From NCBI GenBank assembly GCA_030644725.1, contig CP130629.1:4479501-4543500 (forward strand): a DNA stretch of 64,000 nt, in the 5' to 3' direction. The translations under genes were made by a program, and so were the position numbers. The notes under the pieces were generated by a model. The model saw only the letters and a list, made by a program, of their open reading frames with translations, did not search any database and was not told the DNA's origin. The stretch comes from Candidatus Electrothrix communis. Its GTDB lineage: Bacteria; Desulfobacterota; Desulfobulbia; Desulfobulbales; Desulfobulbaceae. Positions 1-8,438 of the stretch are shown one piece after another (within the stretch, counting starts at the first letter, position 1; each line of letters starts with the position of its first letter).

Positions 1-102
1 GAGCAAGTTGCTGAGGGTACGGTAAATCTCGCTATGCCCTTCATTGGTATTAATGTCCGTGACCGTACCGTTAATATCAAAAATCAGCCCCTTGATGATC
101 AT
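1..102 (-). CDS. HAD-like hydrolase, N-terminal fragment (runs off the window)
   Basis: Only the first 34 codons are in the window. From the ATG at 100-102 the protein begins MIIKGLIFDINGTVTDI, which matches HAD motif I. The nucleophile Asp is present, but the second acidic residue of the usual DxD is Asn (DIN), and that position is the general acid/base in HAD phosphatases. It may therefore be a non-phosphatase HAD. The start overlaps the stop of the upstream kinase-like gene by four bases (ATGA), so the two are translationally coupled. The specific substrate cannot be judged from this fragment. Confidence 0.7.
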   Translation of the reverse strand, partial: MIIKGLIFDINGTVTDINTNEGHSEIYRTLSNLL

Positions 103-1115
103 GCAAACCTCCGTAGACATTCTTTTGCCTCGTTGATCAAACAGCGGCGGTACCCCCCAGCAATCCAGCTGTTGCGGGCAATACGCAGCAGAGTAATCCC
201 CATGTAAAACGGTACTCTCGCAGTAATAGAACGGAACGCCTTATCTCTGTCGGGAAAATGGCAGGCATATTCCCAGAGGAAGTGACCGATAAAGGGTTCT
301 GCGGCCTCTTTGCTGCCTGTATCACGCAGGAAAAAATGCTTCAGCTCGCCAGCAATGCGGCCTATATCAAAGACTCTGTCGTCCCGATGCGCTCGTTCCA
401 GATCAAAGGTACTGACGTTCAGGCCGCCGGTAAATTTAAAATTTTCCGGGGTGGCATCGCCATGCACCAGCACCTGCCGATCTTCCCACATCCGCTGTTG
501 TCGGTGCCACTGATCGCGCAGCCAGCGCAGTTCATCCGCTTCTTTTTCCTTAATGCCATGAATCCGCAGCAGTTTCTTGATCAGGTGCTCTGTATAGTCG
601 CAGCTCGGCTGGAAGTTGACTTGGCGGCCGTTCGCTGTTCGGTTATGGAGTTTCGCGAAAAAATAAGCCAAGGCCGTCAATCGACGGAAGAGTTTTTCCT
701 GCTCGCCATTATGGATTGCTGCGAGAATCACCTTGCTCAACAGCTCGCCTTCACAAATCTCTGTGACCAAGAGAGCATTGAGGTCGTAGTTGCGTCCCAA
801 AGGTCGGGCCACATGATGAGGCGCACCGGTCAGGCCGCAACCGCGCATGGCTTGAAGATTATCAAACTCATGGGTCAGCCGGGCAGCAGCTTTGTCTGCA
901 TCCTTGGTACGGTCGCAGCGAAAGAATTTACCAATGAACTTTGCACCACTGTACTTTTCTTCATAGAGAAAAACGTCATTGGAGGCGTTGAGACGAAAGA
1001 CCCGATATTTTGCCCGTTCAGGTGGTCTGCCGGTTTGCGGATGAATTTCATGTCGCAGGTAGCCGTAAAGCGGGTCATCCCTGCGGACATGGCCAAGATA
1101 TTGTCCATTGTTCAT
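99..1115 (-). CDS. Aminoglycoside phosphotransferase (APH)-like kinase
   Basis: A soluble protein of about 338 residues with APH/choline-kinase family motifs. The catalytic loop is HGDATPENF, where Asp is the catalytic base and Asn the metal ligand. It is followed by STFDLERAHRDDRVFDIGR, which holds the DFG-like metal-binding Asp. Family members phosphorylate small molecules such as antibiotics, choline or sugars; the substrate here is unknown. The frame can extend upstream to a TTG at 1157, but the ATG at 1115 is preferred. Neither start has a clear Shine-Dalgarno sequence. The stop overlaps the HAD-like gene by four bases, suggesting one transcript and a joint role. Confidence 0.8.
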   Translation of the reverse strand: MNNGQYLGHVRRDDPLYGYLRHEIHPQTGRPPERAKYRVFRLNASNDVFLYEEKYSGAKFIGKFFRCDRTKDADKAAARLTHEFDNLQAMRGCGLTGAPHHVARPLGRNYDLNALLVTEICEGELLSKVILAAIHNGEQEKLFRRLTALAYFFAKLHNRTANGRQVNFQPSCDYTEHLIKKLLRIHGIKEKEADELRWLRDQWHRQQRMWEDRQVLVHGDATPENFKFTGGLNVSTFDLERAHRDDRVFDIGRIAGELKHFFLRDTGSKEAAEPFIGHFLWEYACHFPDRDKAFRSITARVPFYMGITLLRIARNSWIAGGYRRCLINEAKECLRRFA

Positions 1116-1324
1116 GATGTTCAGCCCGTTTGCACGATTAGTAGAGAAATTTACCAAGTTATAACATCATATATAATGTTTTCATAACATTTTTTTGTAC
1201 TGGAGATGCTGCGTACTCCCTTGACCATGTCGATACCGCACTATGGGGGGAATCCGTCACAATTACGGCGGCAGACTGGTGGATATACTGGAGCTGAAAT
1301 CCTATTGACTTTTCTCTCCGTTTT

Positions 1325-1356
1325 CCCTGACAATGTACTATTAGCCATTGTCAGGG
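1325..1356. repeat. Perfect 11-bp inverted repeat upstream of the Yip1-like gene
   Basis: CCCTGACAATG at 1325-1335 is exactly repeated in inverse at 1346-1356, with a 10-nt spacer. It lies 46 bases before the start of the next gene and has no T-run behind it. An operator or an RNA leader hairpin fits better than an intrinsic terminator. The rest of 1116-1401 is AT-rich and shows no gene. Confidence 0.6.
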
Positions 1357-1401
1357 AGTGTTGCCTGCGCCCTGATCAACACCATATAACGGAGGCAAAA
1401 G

Positions 1402-2016
1402 ATGGAAGACACCAGCAAGCAGCACCTGAATCCTTGGTTTTCGATGTGGACGCAGCCGCGCGCCACAATCCAGCAGATAATTGATGACGACCCGGAACAC
1501 ATGGTACTGCTACTGGCAGCTCTAGCAGGGTTTGTTCAAGCATTAGAGATGACCACCGTCAATACGGGCAGCAGTTACGATTGGCTTTTTCGCTTGCTTC
1601 TTATCGTGATAGCTGGGCCAATTGGCGGCATAATATGGTTATACATAAACAGTGCCCTGATTCATTGGACAGGAGAGGGAAGCGGAGGGCAAGCCTCAAC
1701 AGAGGATATTCGAGCCGCAATAGCCTGGGCCTTTATTCCGATACTATGGACATCCCTGTTCCTACAGCCTTTGCTTGCCTTGTTCGGCGGCCAGCAGCCG
1801 TCACCGGAAGGTAATCCAAGCACTCCTATCCTTGTTGGGTTGGGCCTGATTCAAAATATAGCAGAGGTATGGGCCTTTGTCGTCTTTCTAAAGAGTTTGG
1901 CTCAAGTGCAGAGATTCTCTGTCTGGGACGCTTTGTGTAATTCTTTCAAGGCCTTGTTTGTTATCGGAATTGCGGGGATGGTACTATACAAACTCATCTT
2001 TTCAATTTTTTTGTAA
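1402..2016 (+). CDS. Yip1-like integral membrane protein
   Basis: 204 residues with a soluble N-terminus carrying an NPWFSMWTQPRATIQQII segment, followed by about five hydrophobic helices (roughly residues 35-52, 60-80, 105-127, 145-165 and 180-203). The NPW...P.AT...I opening and the helix pattern are typical of bacterial Yip1-domain proteins, whose function is poorly known. GGAGG at 1392-1396 lies just ahead of the ATG and fixes the start. The gene appears to stand alone, with the 11-bp inverted repeat in its leader. The family assignment is by pattern, so it is moderately sure. Confidence 0.65.
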   Translation: MEDTSKQHLNPWFSMWTQPRATIQQIIDDDPEHMVLLLAALAGFVQALEMTTVNTGSSYDWLFRLLLIVIAGPIGGIIWLYINSALIHWTGEGSGGQASTEDIRAAIAWAFIPILWTSLFLQPLLALFGGQQPSPEGNPSTPILVGLGLIQNIAEVWAFVVFLKSLAQVQRFSVWDALCNSFKALFVIGIAGMVLYKLIFSIFL

Positions 2017-2031
2017 CAGAGAAGTCAGATG

Positions 2032-2115
2032 CTGGCGGAGGCGGCGCTGCGGCAGGGCGACTTGCTAGCTATGTATAGGGGGAAACCAGCAGATCGTGTT
2101 CACCAAATGGGCGGG
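2032..2115 (+). pseudogene. Relic of an RND efflux operon (includes a 32-nt copy of the pump gene)
   Basis: Bases 2084-2115 are identical over 32 nt to 2694-2725 inside the RND pump gene downstream. The bases before them (2032-2080) can be read as MLAEAALRQGDLLA, the kind of helical segment found in RND partner proteins, but this is only suggestive. No long frame survives. The rest of 2017-2489 shows no gene. The natural reading is that the membrane-fusion or outer-membrane partner genes were once here and were deleted, leaving the pump alone. Confidence 0.55.
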
Positions 2116-2489
2116 ATGCACGCCATACCCTCAGTGATAAATCAATCCTCTGTCTGACTCGGATGATAATCCAACTTCGTAAAACCGGCAGCCATCAACC
2201 CCAGGTCTCGCCAGCATCTACCTGAAACTGCTCATCTAAAAACCGTTGAGCAAGTCAACGCTAATCAGTCAAATAAAAAATATCAATTGGTATTTATTAT
2301 TGATTAGTTCAAAGATGCAGCAAAAAAATGTCACCAAGCGACATAAAACGTCTGAACCCACTCCTTACGATGACGCTGAACAGGGAAAGAAATAACATTG
2401 GAAGATCATATTGTATGCCGTACAATAGCTCAGACTGTTCAAACACTCCGTATCAGCACGGCAACCAACCATCCTGCCAAACATAAGCA

Positions 2490-5400
2490 ATGAATTCTCC
2501 AAACCAGCAACTCCCCCCGGCCACCTCCCTAGTCAGCGCAATCATCCGCTTCTGCCTCCTCAACAAGATGGTCGTCGGCCTGCTCCTGCTGGCCGTAACC
2601 GGCTGGGGCTTGATGGTTGCCCCCTTTGACTTCAACCTTGGCGACCTGCCCCGCAACCCGGTGCCGGTGGATGCCATTCCAGATATCGGCGAGAACCAGC
2701 AGATCGTGTTCACCAAATGGGCGGGCCGTTCGCCCCAGGACATGGAGGATCAGGTCACCTATCCCCTGACCGTTTCCCTGCTCGGTCTGCCCGGCGTCAA
2801 GACCGTGCGCAGCTACTCCATGTTCGGTTTTTCCTCTATCTACGTCATCTTTGACGACTCTGTGGAGTTCTATTGGTCCCGGTCCCGGCTCTTGGAGAAG
2901 CTGTCCAGTATGCCGCCGGGAACTCTGCCAGCGGGTGTGCAGCCAACCCTGGGCCCGGATGCCACCGGTCTGGGCCAGATTTTCTGGTACACTTTGGAAG
3001 GCCGGACCCCGGAGGGCAAACCCGCAGGCGGCTGGGATCTGGCCGAACTGCGTTCCATTCAGGACTGGTATGTGCGCTACGCCCTGATGGGGGCCTCCGG
3101 GATTTCGGAGGTGGCCTCCATCGGCGGTTTTGTTAAGGAATATCAGATCGACGTGGACCCGGATGCCCTGCACGACCGGGGCGTAAGCCTAGAGGAGGTC
3201 TTTGCCGCAGCCCGTCAGTCTAATATCGACGTGGGCGCACGGACCATCGAGATCAACCGGGTGGAGTACGTGATCCGAGGCATCGGCTTTGTCAAGAGCA
3301 TCAAGGATTTGGAGCAGTCGGTGATCAAGGCCGTGGATAATATCCCCATCCGGATATCGGACGTGGCCACGGTGAGCCTCGGCCCGGCCCTGCGGCGGGG
3401 CGTGCTGGACAAGGCTGGGAGCGAGGTTGTGGGCGGGGTGGCGGTGGTGCGCTACGGCGACAACCCACTGGCCGCCATTGAACGGGTCAAGGAGAAGATC
3501 CGGGAGATCTCACCAGGCCTACCGAGCAAGACCCTGGCCGATGGCACAGTGAGCAAGATAACCGTCGTGCCCTTCTATGATCGCTCCGGCCTGATCCACG
3601 AGACCTTGGACACCCTGAAGACCGCCCTGAGCGAGGAAATCCTGATCACGATCATCGTGGTGCTGGTCACGGTCATGCACCTGCGCAGCTCGATCCTCAT
3701 TTCCGCTCTTCTGCCCCTGACCGTGCTCATGGCCTTTGTTGGTATGAAGCTCTTTGGCGTGGATGCGAACGTGGTGGCCTTGTCCGGGATTGCCATCGCC
3801 ATCGGCACCATCGTGGATATGGGCATCATCATCTGCGAAAATATTCTCACCCGGCTGGATGAGGCCGGGCCGGAAGAGCCCACCCTGCGGATCATCTATG
3901 ATGCTTCGGTGGAGGTGGGCGGCGCAGTCCTGACCGCTGTGTCCACCACCATAGTCAGCTTTCTGCCGGTCTTCACCATGCAGGCCGCCGAGGGCAAGCT
4001 GTTCAAACCCCTGGCCTACACCAAGACCTTTGCCTTGATTTCCTCGGTGGTCATCGCCTTGACCGTGCTGCCACCCCTGGCCCATATTCTGTTCCGGCGC
4101 AAAAAGGAAGGCAAGGCATCATGGAAGATCCGCCTTGCCCTGCCTATCCTGCTGATCATCGCTGGAGTAATTCTAGTCTGGAAAGTACACCTGCTCGGGT
4201 TGGTGGTGGTTGGTTTCGGTTGCTATAAACTGATCCTCCAATTTCTGCCGAAGAAGCTGTTGCCCGTCTTCACCCGGCTGGAGAACTGGCTGGTCATCCT
4301 GCTGGTCATGGTTCTGTTGGCCCGGAGCTGGCAGCCCCTGGGGATTGAGAAAGGCGATTCAACGAATTTCTTTTTTGTCGCCCTGCTCATCGGCGGGCTA
4401 CTGGGATTTTTTCAGGTTTTTCAATGGCTTTATCCGCACCTGTTGCGTGTTTTCCTGCGCTGGAAGCTGGCTTTCCTGATTTTTCCCTTGCTGGTGGTCA
4501 TCGGCGGGGCCATGGTCTGGTTAGGGGTTCCGAAACTCACCGGCTGGCTGCCGGACAGCATCCGTCGGGCCAAGCCGATGATGAGTCTGGCGCACAGCTT
4601 TCCCGGTCTGGGTCGGGAGTTCATGCCCTTCCTGGACGAGGGCTCCTTTCTCTATATGCCGACCACCATGCCCCATGCCGGGCTGACCGAGGTACAGGAG
4701 GTCTTGGCGGCTCAGGACCGGGCCATCACCGCCATCCCGGAGGTGGAATCGGCGGTAGGCAAGCTGGGCCGGGCCGAGACCCCGCTGGATCCGGCCCCCC
4801 TGTCCATGATTGAAACCATTATCAACTATCATCCAGAATATCTGGAGGATGAACAGGGAAATCGCCTCCTCTTTGCCTGGCGGGCGGATCGCAAGGATTT
4901 CTGCCGCAGCCCGGCAGGGGTGCTGCTCAAGGCCGGGGACGGCATGCCCTATCTGGTCCAGGGACGCTTTGCGCGGGATGAGCGCGGACGGCTTGTTCCT
5001 GATCCGGACGGCAGACCCTTCCGGCTCTGGCGGGCCTCCCTTGATCCGGCGATTAACCCGGACCGCGAGCCCTGGCCCGGCATTGAAAACACCGACGACA
5101 TCTGGAACGAGATTGTTGTGGCTGCCGAGATCCCTGGTGTGACCTCGGCTCCCAAGCTCCAGCCCATTGCGGCCCGCATCGTCATGCTTCAGAGCGGCAT
5201 GCGTGCGCCCATGGGTATCAAGGTCAAGGGACCCGATTTGGCCACCATTGAGCGGGTGGGTCTGGACCTGGAGCGGCTGGTCAAACAGGTACCCTCGGTC
5301 TCCCCCCTGACCGTGCTGGCCGACCGGGTGGTGGGCAAGCCCTATCTGGAGATCGTCATTGACCGCGAGGCCATCTCCCGCCACGGTATCAGGCTGGGCA

Positions 5401-6383
5401 GAGTGCAGGAGGTGATCTCGGCGGCAGTGGGCGGAAAAATGGTCACCATGACCGTGGAAGGCCGGGAGCGTTACCCGGTGCAGGTGCGCTATCAGCGCGA
5501 GCGGCGAGATTCGGTCGAAGCCCTGAGCCGCATCCTGGTCACCGCCTCCACGGGCAAGCACATCCCGCTGGCCCAGCTGGCCGATATTCGCTACGTGCGC
5601 GGCCCCCAGATGATCAAGAGTGAGGACACCTTCCTGACCGGCTATGTCCTGTTTGATAAGAAGAAGGGTTTTGCCGAGGTGGACGTGGTCGAGCAGACCC
5701 GCAGCTTTCTGCTGGAAAAAATCGACAGCGGCGAGCTGCGCATTCCGCTCGGCGTATCCTATACCTTTGCTGGCAATTACGAGAACCAGATCCGGGCCCA
5801 GAAGCGACTGTCCGTAATCCTGCCCCTGGCCCTGCTGGTGATCATGCTCATCCTCTATCTCCAATTCCGTTCTTTGGGTACCACTATGATGGTCTTTTCC
5901 GCCATCCTGGTGGCCTGGTCCGGCGGCTTCCTGATGATCTGGCTCTATGGTCAGGACTGGTTCCTGGATTTTTCTTTGTTTGATACGGACATGCGCAGAC
6001 TTTTCCAGGTGCATGCGATCAACCTGTCCGTGGCCATCTGGGTGGGCTTCCTGGCCCTGTTCGGCATCGCCACTGATGATGGGGTGCTCATGGCCACCTA
6101 TCTGGATGAATCCAAGGCCCGCCTCAAGGATAGGGAGGGCCGAACCCGGCAGGACATCCGCGACATGGTCCTGCACGGGGCCCAGCGCCGCATCCGCCCG
6201 GCCCTGATGACCTCGGCCACCACTATCCTGGCCCTGATTCCGATTCTGACCTCCACTGGTCGGGGCTCGGATATTATGGTGCCTATGGCTATTCCTTCTT
6301 TCGGGGGGATGATTATTGCGATGCTGACTGTTTTTGTGGTGCCGGTGTTGTATTGTTGGGTTGAGGAGAGAAAATCGGGATGA
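2490..6383 (+). CDS. CusA/CzcA-type heavy-metal efflux RND transporter, unusually long
   Basis: An inner-membrane proton-driven pump of 1297 residues, against roughly 1040 for typical CusA or CzcA. An N-terminal helix is followed by the porter domain, and SGIAIAIGTIVDMGIIICEN marks helix 4. FMPFLDEGSFLYMPTT begins the second periplasmic half, and the last helices carry FGIATDDGVLMATYLDE. The extra length lies around residues 545-690, where several additional hydrophobic segments are inserted between the two halves. The membrane-fusion and outer-membrane partners that such pumps need are not adjacent; only relics are seen upstream. No strong ribosome-binding site precedes the ATG. Monovalent (Cu/Ag) or divalent specificity cannot be decided from sequence alone. 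Confidence 0.88.
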   Translation: MNSPNQQLPPATSLVSAIIRFCLLNKMVVGLLLLAVTGWGLMVAPFDFNLGDLPRNPVPVDAIPDIGENQQIVFTKWAGRSPQDMEDQVTYPLTVSLLGLPGVKTVRSYSMFGFSSIYVIFDDSVEFYWSRSRLLEKLSSMPPGTLPAGVQPTLGPDATGLGQIFWYTLEGRTPEGKPAGGWDLAELRSIQDWYVRYALMGASGISEVASIGGFVKEYQIDVDPDALHDRGVSLEEVFAAARQSNIDVGARTIEINRVEYVIRGIGFVKSIKDLEQSVIKAVDNIPIRISDVATVSLGPALRRGVLDKAGSEVVGGVAVVRYGDNPLAAIERVKEKIREISPGLPSKTLADGTVSKITVVPFYDRSGLIHETLDTLKTALSEEILITIIVVLVTVMHLRSSILISALLPLTVLMAFVGMKLFGVDANVVALSGIAIAIGTIVDMGIIICENILTRLDEAGPEEPTLRIIYDASVEVGGAVLTAVSTTIVSFLPVFTMQAAEGKLFKPLAYTKTFALISSVVIALTVLPPLAHILFRRKKEGKASWKIRLALPILLIIAGVILVWKVHLLGLVVVGFGCYKLILQFLPKKLLPVFTRLENWLVILLVMVLLARSWQPLGIEKGDSTNFFFVALLIGGLLGFFQVFQWLYPHLLRVFLRWKLAFLIFPLLVVIGGAMVWLGVPKLTGWLPDSIRRAKPMMSLAHSFPGLGREFMPFLDEGSFLYMPTTMPHAGLTEVQEVLAAQDRAITAIPEVESAVGKLGRAETPLDPAPLSMIETIINYHPEYLEDEQGNRLLFAWRADRKDFCRSPAGVLLKAGDGMPYLVQGRFARDERGRLVPDPDGRPFRLWRASLDPAINPDREPWPGIENTDDIWNEIVVAAEIPGVTSAPKLQPIAARIVMLQSGMRAPMGIKVKGPDLATIERVGLDLERLVKQVPSVSPLTVLADRVVGKPYLEIVIDREAISRHGIRLGRVQEVISAAVGGKMVTMTVEGRERYPVQVRYQRERRDSVEALSRILVTASTGKHIPLAQLADIRYVRGPQMIKSEDTFLTGYVLFDKKKGFAEVDVVEQTRSFLLEKIDSGELRIPLGVSYTFAGNYENQIRAQKRLSVILPLALLVIMLILYLQFRSLGTTMMVFSAILVAWSGGFLMIWLYGQDWFLDFSLFDTDMRRLFQVHAINLSVAIWVGFLALFGIATDDGVLMATYLDESKARLKDREGRTRQDIRDMVLHGAQRRIRPALMTSATTILALIPILTSTGRGSDIMVPMAIPSFGGMIIAMLTVFVVPVLYCWVEERKSG

Positions 6384-6437
6384 TTGTGGATTTGCCTCTT
6401 TACCTGCACAGAATGATTGCTGTATACTGAGATCATA

Positions 6438-6878
6438 ATGAAAATATATCTTGATAACTGCTGCATTCAGCGACCACTTGATGACAGGACTCAGCTAAGG
6501 ATTGCGGTGGAGGGTGAAATCATCCTGAACATTCTCTCGCTGATTGAAGCGGGACAAATCAGGCTGCTTTCATCTGAAATCTCGCTTTATGAGGCGGAGA
6601 AAATCAGCAATACCTTTCGCAGAGAATTCACGCTGAAGGTACTGAGCGAACGAAGCGGATTCACCCAGCTCAATGATGCGATTGAAGAACGTTCAGGGCT
6701 GTTCACCGATTTTGGCATCAAACCGATTGATGCCCTGCATCTTGCAGCAGCGGAAATGCTGAAAGCTGACTTCTTCTGCACCTGCGATGACAGGTTTTTG
6801 AAAAAGGCGAAGAGAGTAGACGACCTCAGAGTCAGGGCTGTTTCAATCCTTGAACTGTTACAGGAGATGGAAAAATGA
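6438..6878 (+). CDS. PIN-domain nuclease (VapC-like toxin)
   Basis: 146 residues. MKIYLDNCCIQRP gives the first acidic residue of the PIN fold. An acidic residue follows in the SEISLYEAEK segment, and GIKPIDALHLAAAEML plus TCDDRFL supply the remaining conserved acids. PIN toxins are Mg-dependent RNases. The ATG at 6438 is chosen because the family begins with this strand. The stop overlaps the next small gene by four bases, and here the toxin comes first. The 5' end of this gene and the preceding pump tail are repeated in decayed form at 7217-7535. Confidence 0.75.
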   Translation: MKIYLDNCCIQRPLDDRTQLRIAVEGEIILNILSLIEAGQIRLLSSEISLYEAEKISNTFRREFTLKVLSERSGFTQLNDAIEERSGLFTDFGIKPIDALHLAAAEMLKADFFCTCDDRFLKKAKRVDDLRVRAVSILELLQEMEK

Positions 6879-7084
6879 GTGCTACGGCGACAACGTTGAA
6901 TGATATAAATATCAAGGCTATTACTCTGTTAAGCAGCAAGCTCGGAACGGCGGACACCATCCGCTTTCTGAATCAGTTCACAACCGGATTTGGCGATTAC
7001 ACGGAAGAAAGAAAAAAGGTGTTCGACAAAATGAGCTTAGACGATATTGTGACTGAAATAAAGGAGCGGAGAAAGAGAAGCTGA
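6875..7084 (+). CDS. Small putative antitoxin partner of the PIN protein
   Basis: 69 residues beginning MSATATTLNDINIKAI, with an amphipathic C-terminus rich in Lys, Arg and Glu (MSLDDIVTEIKERRKRS). It starts inside the stop of the PIN gene (ATGA overlap). No domain is recognised. The role as antitoxin is inferred only from size, charge and coupling to a PIN gene. The order toxin then antitoxin is the reverse of usual vapBC operons. A decayed copy of its first codons occurs at about 7506-7535. Confidence 0.5.
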   Translation: MSATATTLNDINIKAITLLSSKLGTADTIRFLNQFTTGFGDYTEERKKVFDKMSLDDIVTEIKERRKRS

Positions 7085-7216
7085 AATTTCCTCTTTATTT
7101 CCTCCTTGCCCCCTCGGATGCCTGTCAGCATCCCGTCAGCCCCATTCAATGATCGCCTTGATCACCGCTTCCCGTCCGGGCAGAGAGTTTATCCCGGTGA
7201 GTCCTCTCCTCTATCA

Positions 7217-7416
7217 CAGCGGCGCATCCGCCCGGCCCTGATGACCTCGGCCACTACCATTCTGGCCCTGATTCCGATCCTGACCTCCACCGGTCGGGGA
7301 TCGGATATTATGTGCCTATGGCTATTCCTTCGTTTGGCGGGATGGTTATTGCTCTACTGACGGTTTTTGTGGTGCCGGTGTTGTATTGTTGGGTTGAGGA
7401 GGGGAGTGTCGAATGA
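7217..7416 (+). pseudogene. Decayed copy of the 3' end of the RND pump gene
   Basis: This stretch closely matches 6183-6383, the last 65 or so codons of the upstream pump. The match starts at CAGCGGCGCATCCG and ends at a stop in the same context. A lost base in GATATTATG/TGCCTATGG breaks the frame. It has no start and cannot be made as protein. With the next relic it shows that the pump-PIN junction was duplicated in tandem. Confidence 0.85.
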
Positions 7417-7535
7417 TTCTGGATTTTTGTTTCTTTGCCTGTATGGAGTGATTACTGTATACTGAGATCATGATAAAAATATATCTTGTTAACTGCTGCA
7501 TTCCTATGGCGACAACGTTGAACGATATAATCAAG
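7417..7535 (+). pseudogene. Fused relic of the PIN gene start and the small antitoxin start
   Basis: Bases 7441-7505 match the leader and first ten or so codons of the PIN gene (6417-6470), including CTGTATACTGAGATCAT. The match then jumps directly to GGCGACAACGTTGAACGATAT, which corresponds to the start of the small partner gene near 6887. About 415 bases of the original are missing between the two. The duplicated segment therefore suffered an internal deletion. Its remaining leader now sits just ahead of the Uma2 gene. Confidence 0.8.
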
Positions 7536-7546
7536 GAGAAGAACTT

Positions 7547-8167
7547 ATGCAGGCACAGGAGCAGCATCATATCAGCCCTGAAGAATATCTTACCGGGGAA
7601 CGTGATGGTGATATCCGGCATGAATACTTTGCCGGAGAAGTTTTTGCCATGGCCGGAGCAAGCCGGGAGCATAACCAGATCTCGACAAATATCGTCCGCC
7701 TGCTGGGCAATCAGCTGTTGGAGAAGCCGTGCAGCGTCTTTGCCAGCGACATGAAGGTGAAGGTCCAAAAGAGGAAAAAGTATTCCTACCCGGATATCGT
7801 TGTTGTCTGTGAAGAAGAGGAGTATGAGGATGAACATAACGATGTGCTGCTGAATCCCGTCGTTCTTATAGAAATCCTTTCCGGCAGCACCGAGGCCTAT
7901 GATCGGGGGGACAAGTTCTCCCATTATCAGGATATCCCTTCATTTACCGAATATATCCTGGTTTCTCAGTACACCTTTAAGATGGAACGATTTGCCCGGC
8001 AGGCCGATAATTCCTGGGTGTATACGATATATCAGGGTGAAGAAGATATACTCTCTGTCGAAACAATAGATTGCGAACTGCCGCTGGCCGAGATGTACAG
8101 AAAAGTACGGTTTGCTGAACAGGGGGCGCGAAGAAATCGGTTGACTGTGCGCGGGCTTGCTGAGTAG
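7547..8167 (+). CDS. Uma2-family (DUF820) putative endonuclease
   Basis: 206 residues with the PD-(D/E)XK-like layout of the Uma2 family. An N-terminal SPEEYL helix is followed by RHEYFAGEVFAMAGAS, the metal-binding motif in YPDIVVVCEE and the conserved strand VLIEILSGSTEAYDRGDKF. These proteins are common in multiple copies in cyanobacteria and Desulfobacterota. Their biological role is not established. An AAGGAGAAG motif stands about six bases ahead of the ATG. The leader region is borrowed from the duplicated PIN and antitoxin relic. Confidence 0.82.
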   Translation: MQAQEQHHISPEEYLTGERDGDIRHEYFAGEVFAMAGASREHNQISTNIVRLLGNQLLEKPCSVFASDMKVKVQKRKKYSYPDIVVVCEEEEYEDEHNDVLLNPVVLIEILSGSTEAYDRGDKFSHYQDIPSFTEYILVSQYTFKMERFARQADNSWVYTIYQGEEDILSVETIDCELPLAEMYRKVRFAEQGARRNRLTVRGLAE

Positions 8168-8210
8168 GGGGAAAGGGGATTATTCGAGTTGTGATATTTG
8201 ATCAGGTGCG

Positions 8211-8231
8211 GAGTAAAATTTAATTTTACTC
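8211..8231. terminator. Perfect 10-bp inverted repeat between converging genes
   Basis: GAGTAAAATT at 8211-8220 pairs with AATTTTACTC at 8222-8231 around a single base, followed by CTGACCC and T-rich sequence. It lies between the Uma2 gene and a convergent small gene. It could terminate transcription both ways, or be a remnant of a REP-type palindrome, since TTTTACTCTGACCC-like motifs are common as dispersed repeats in this group. Confidence 0.5.
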
Positions 8232-8240
8232 TGACCCTTT

Positions 8241-8438
8241 TTACCCTTTCAGTGCCAGGATACGAGCTGCGAGCCTGTTCGTTGCTTCAACTATCTGTTG
8301 TTCGGTTTCATGTAAAGAATTGGGATCTTTGATATGTACGACCTCTTTACGGAGCCATTCAATTTCAAGCTCACTGTCATAGAGCGCATTTTCCAATATA
8401 CCAAGATTTCCTTCGACGGAACACGTTGCTTTTTTCAT
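8241..8438 (-). CDS. Small coiled-coil protein of unknown function
   Basis: 65 residues, highly helical and charged (ENALYDSELEIEWLRKEV, then HETEQQIVEATNRLAARIL), likely a short coiled coil. No family is recognised. The start MKKATCS has only a weak AGGA upstream. Codon use and the clean frame make it plausible but not certain. It converges on the Uma2 gene with a palindrome between them. Confidence 0.45.
   Translation of the reverse strand: MKKATCSVEGNLGILENALYDSELEIEWLRKEVVHIKDPNSLHETEQQIVEATNRLAARILALKG

Noticed and set aside
258-1187. Plus-strand frame of 309 codons
   Set aside because: It is the antisense of the APH-like gene, whose minus-strand frame has clear catalytic motifs. The plus frame has no recognisable domain.
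4521-6176. Long minus-strand frame of 551 codons
   Set aside because: It lies wholly inside the RND pump and is rich in His and Gly, typical of a GC-rich antisense shadow.
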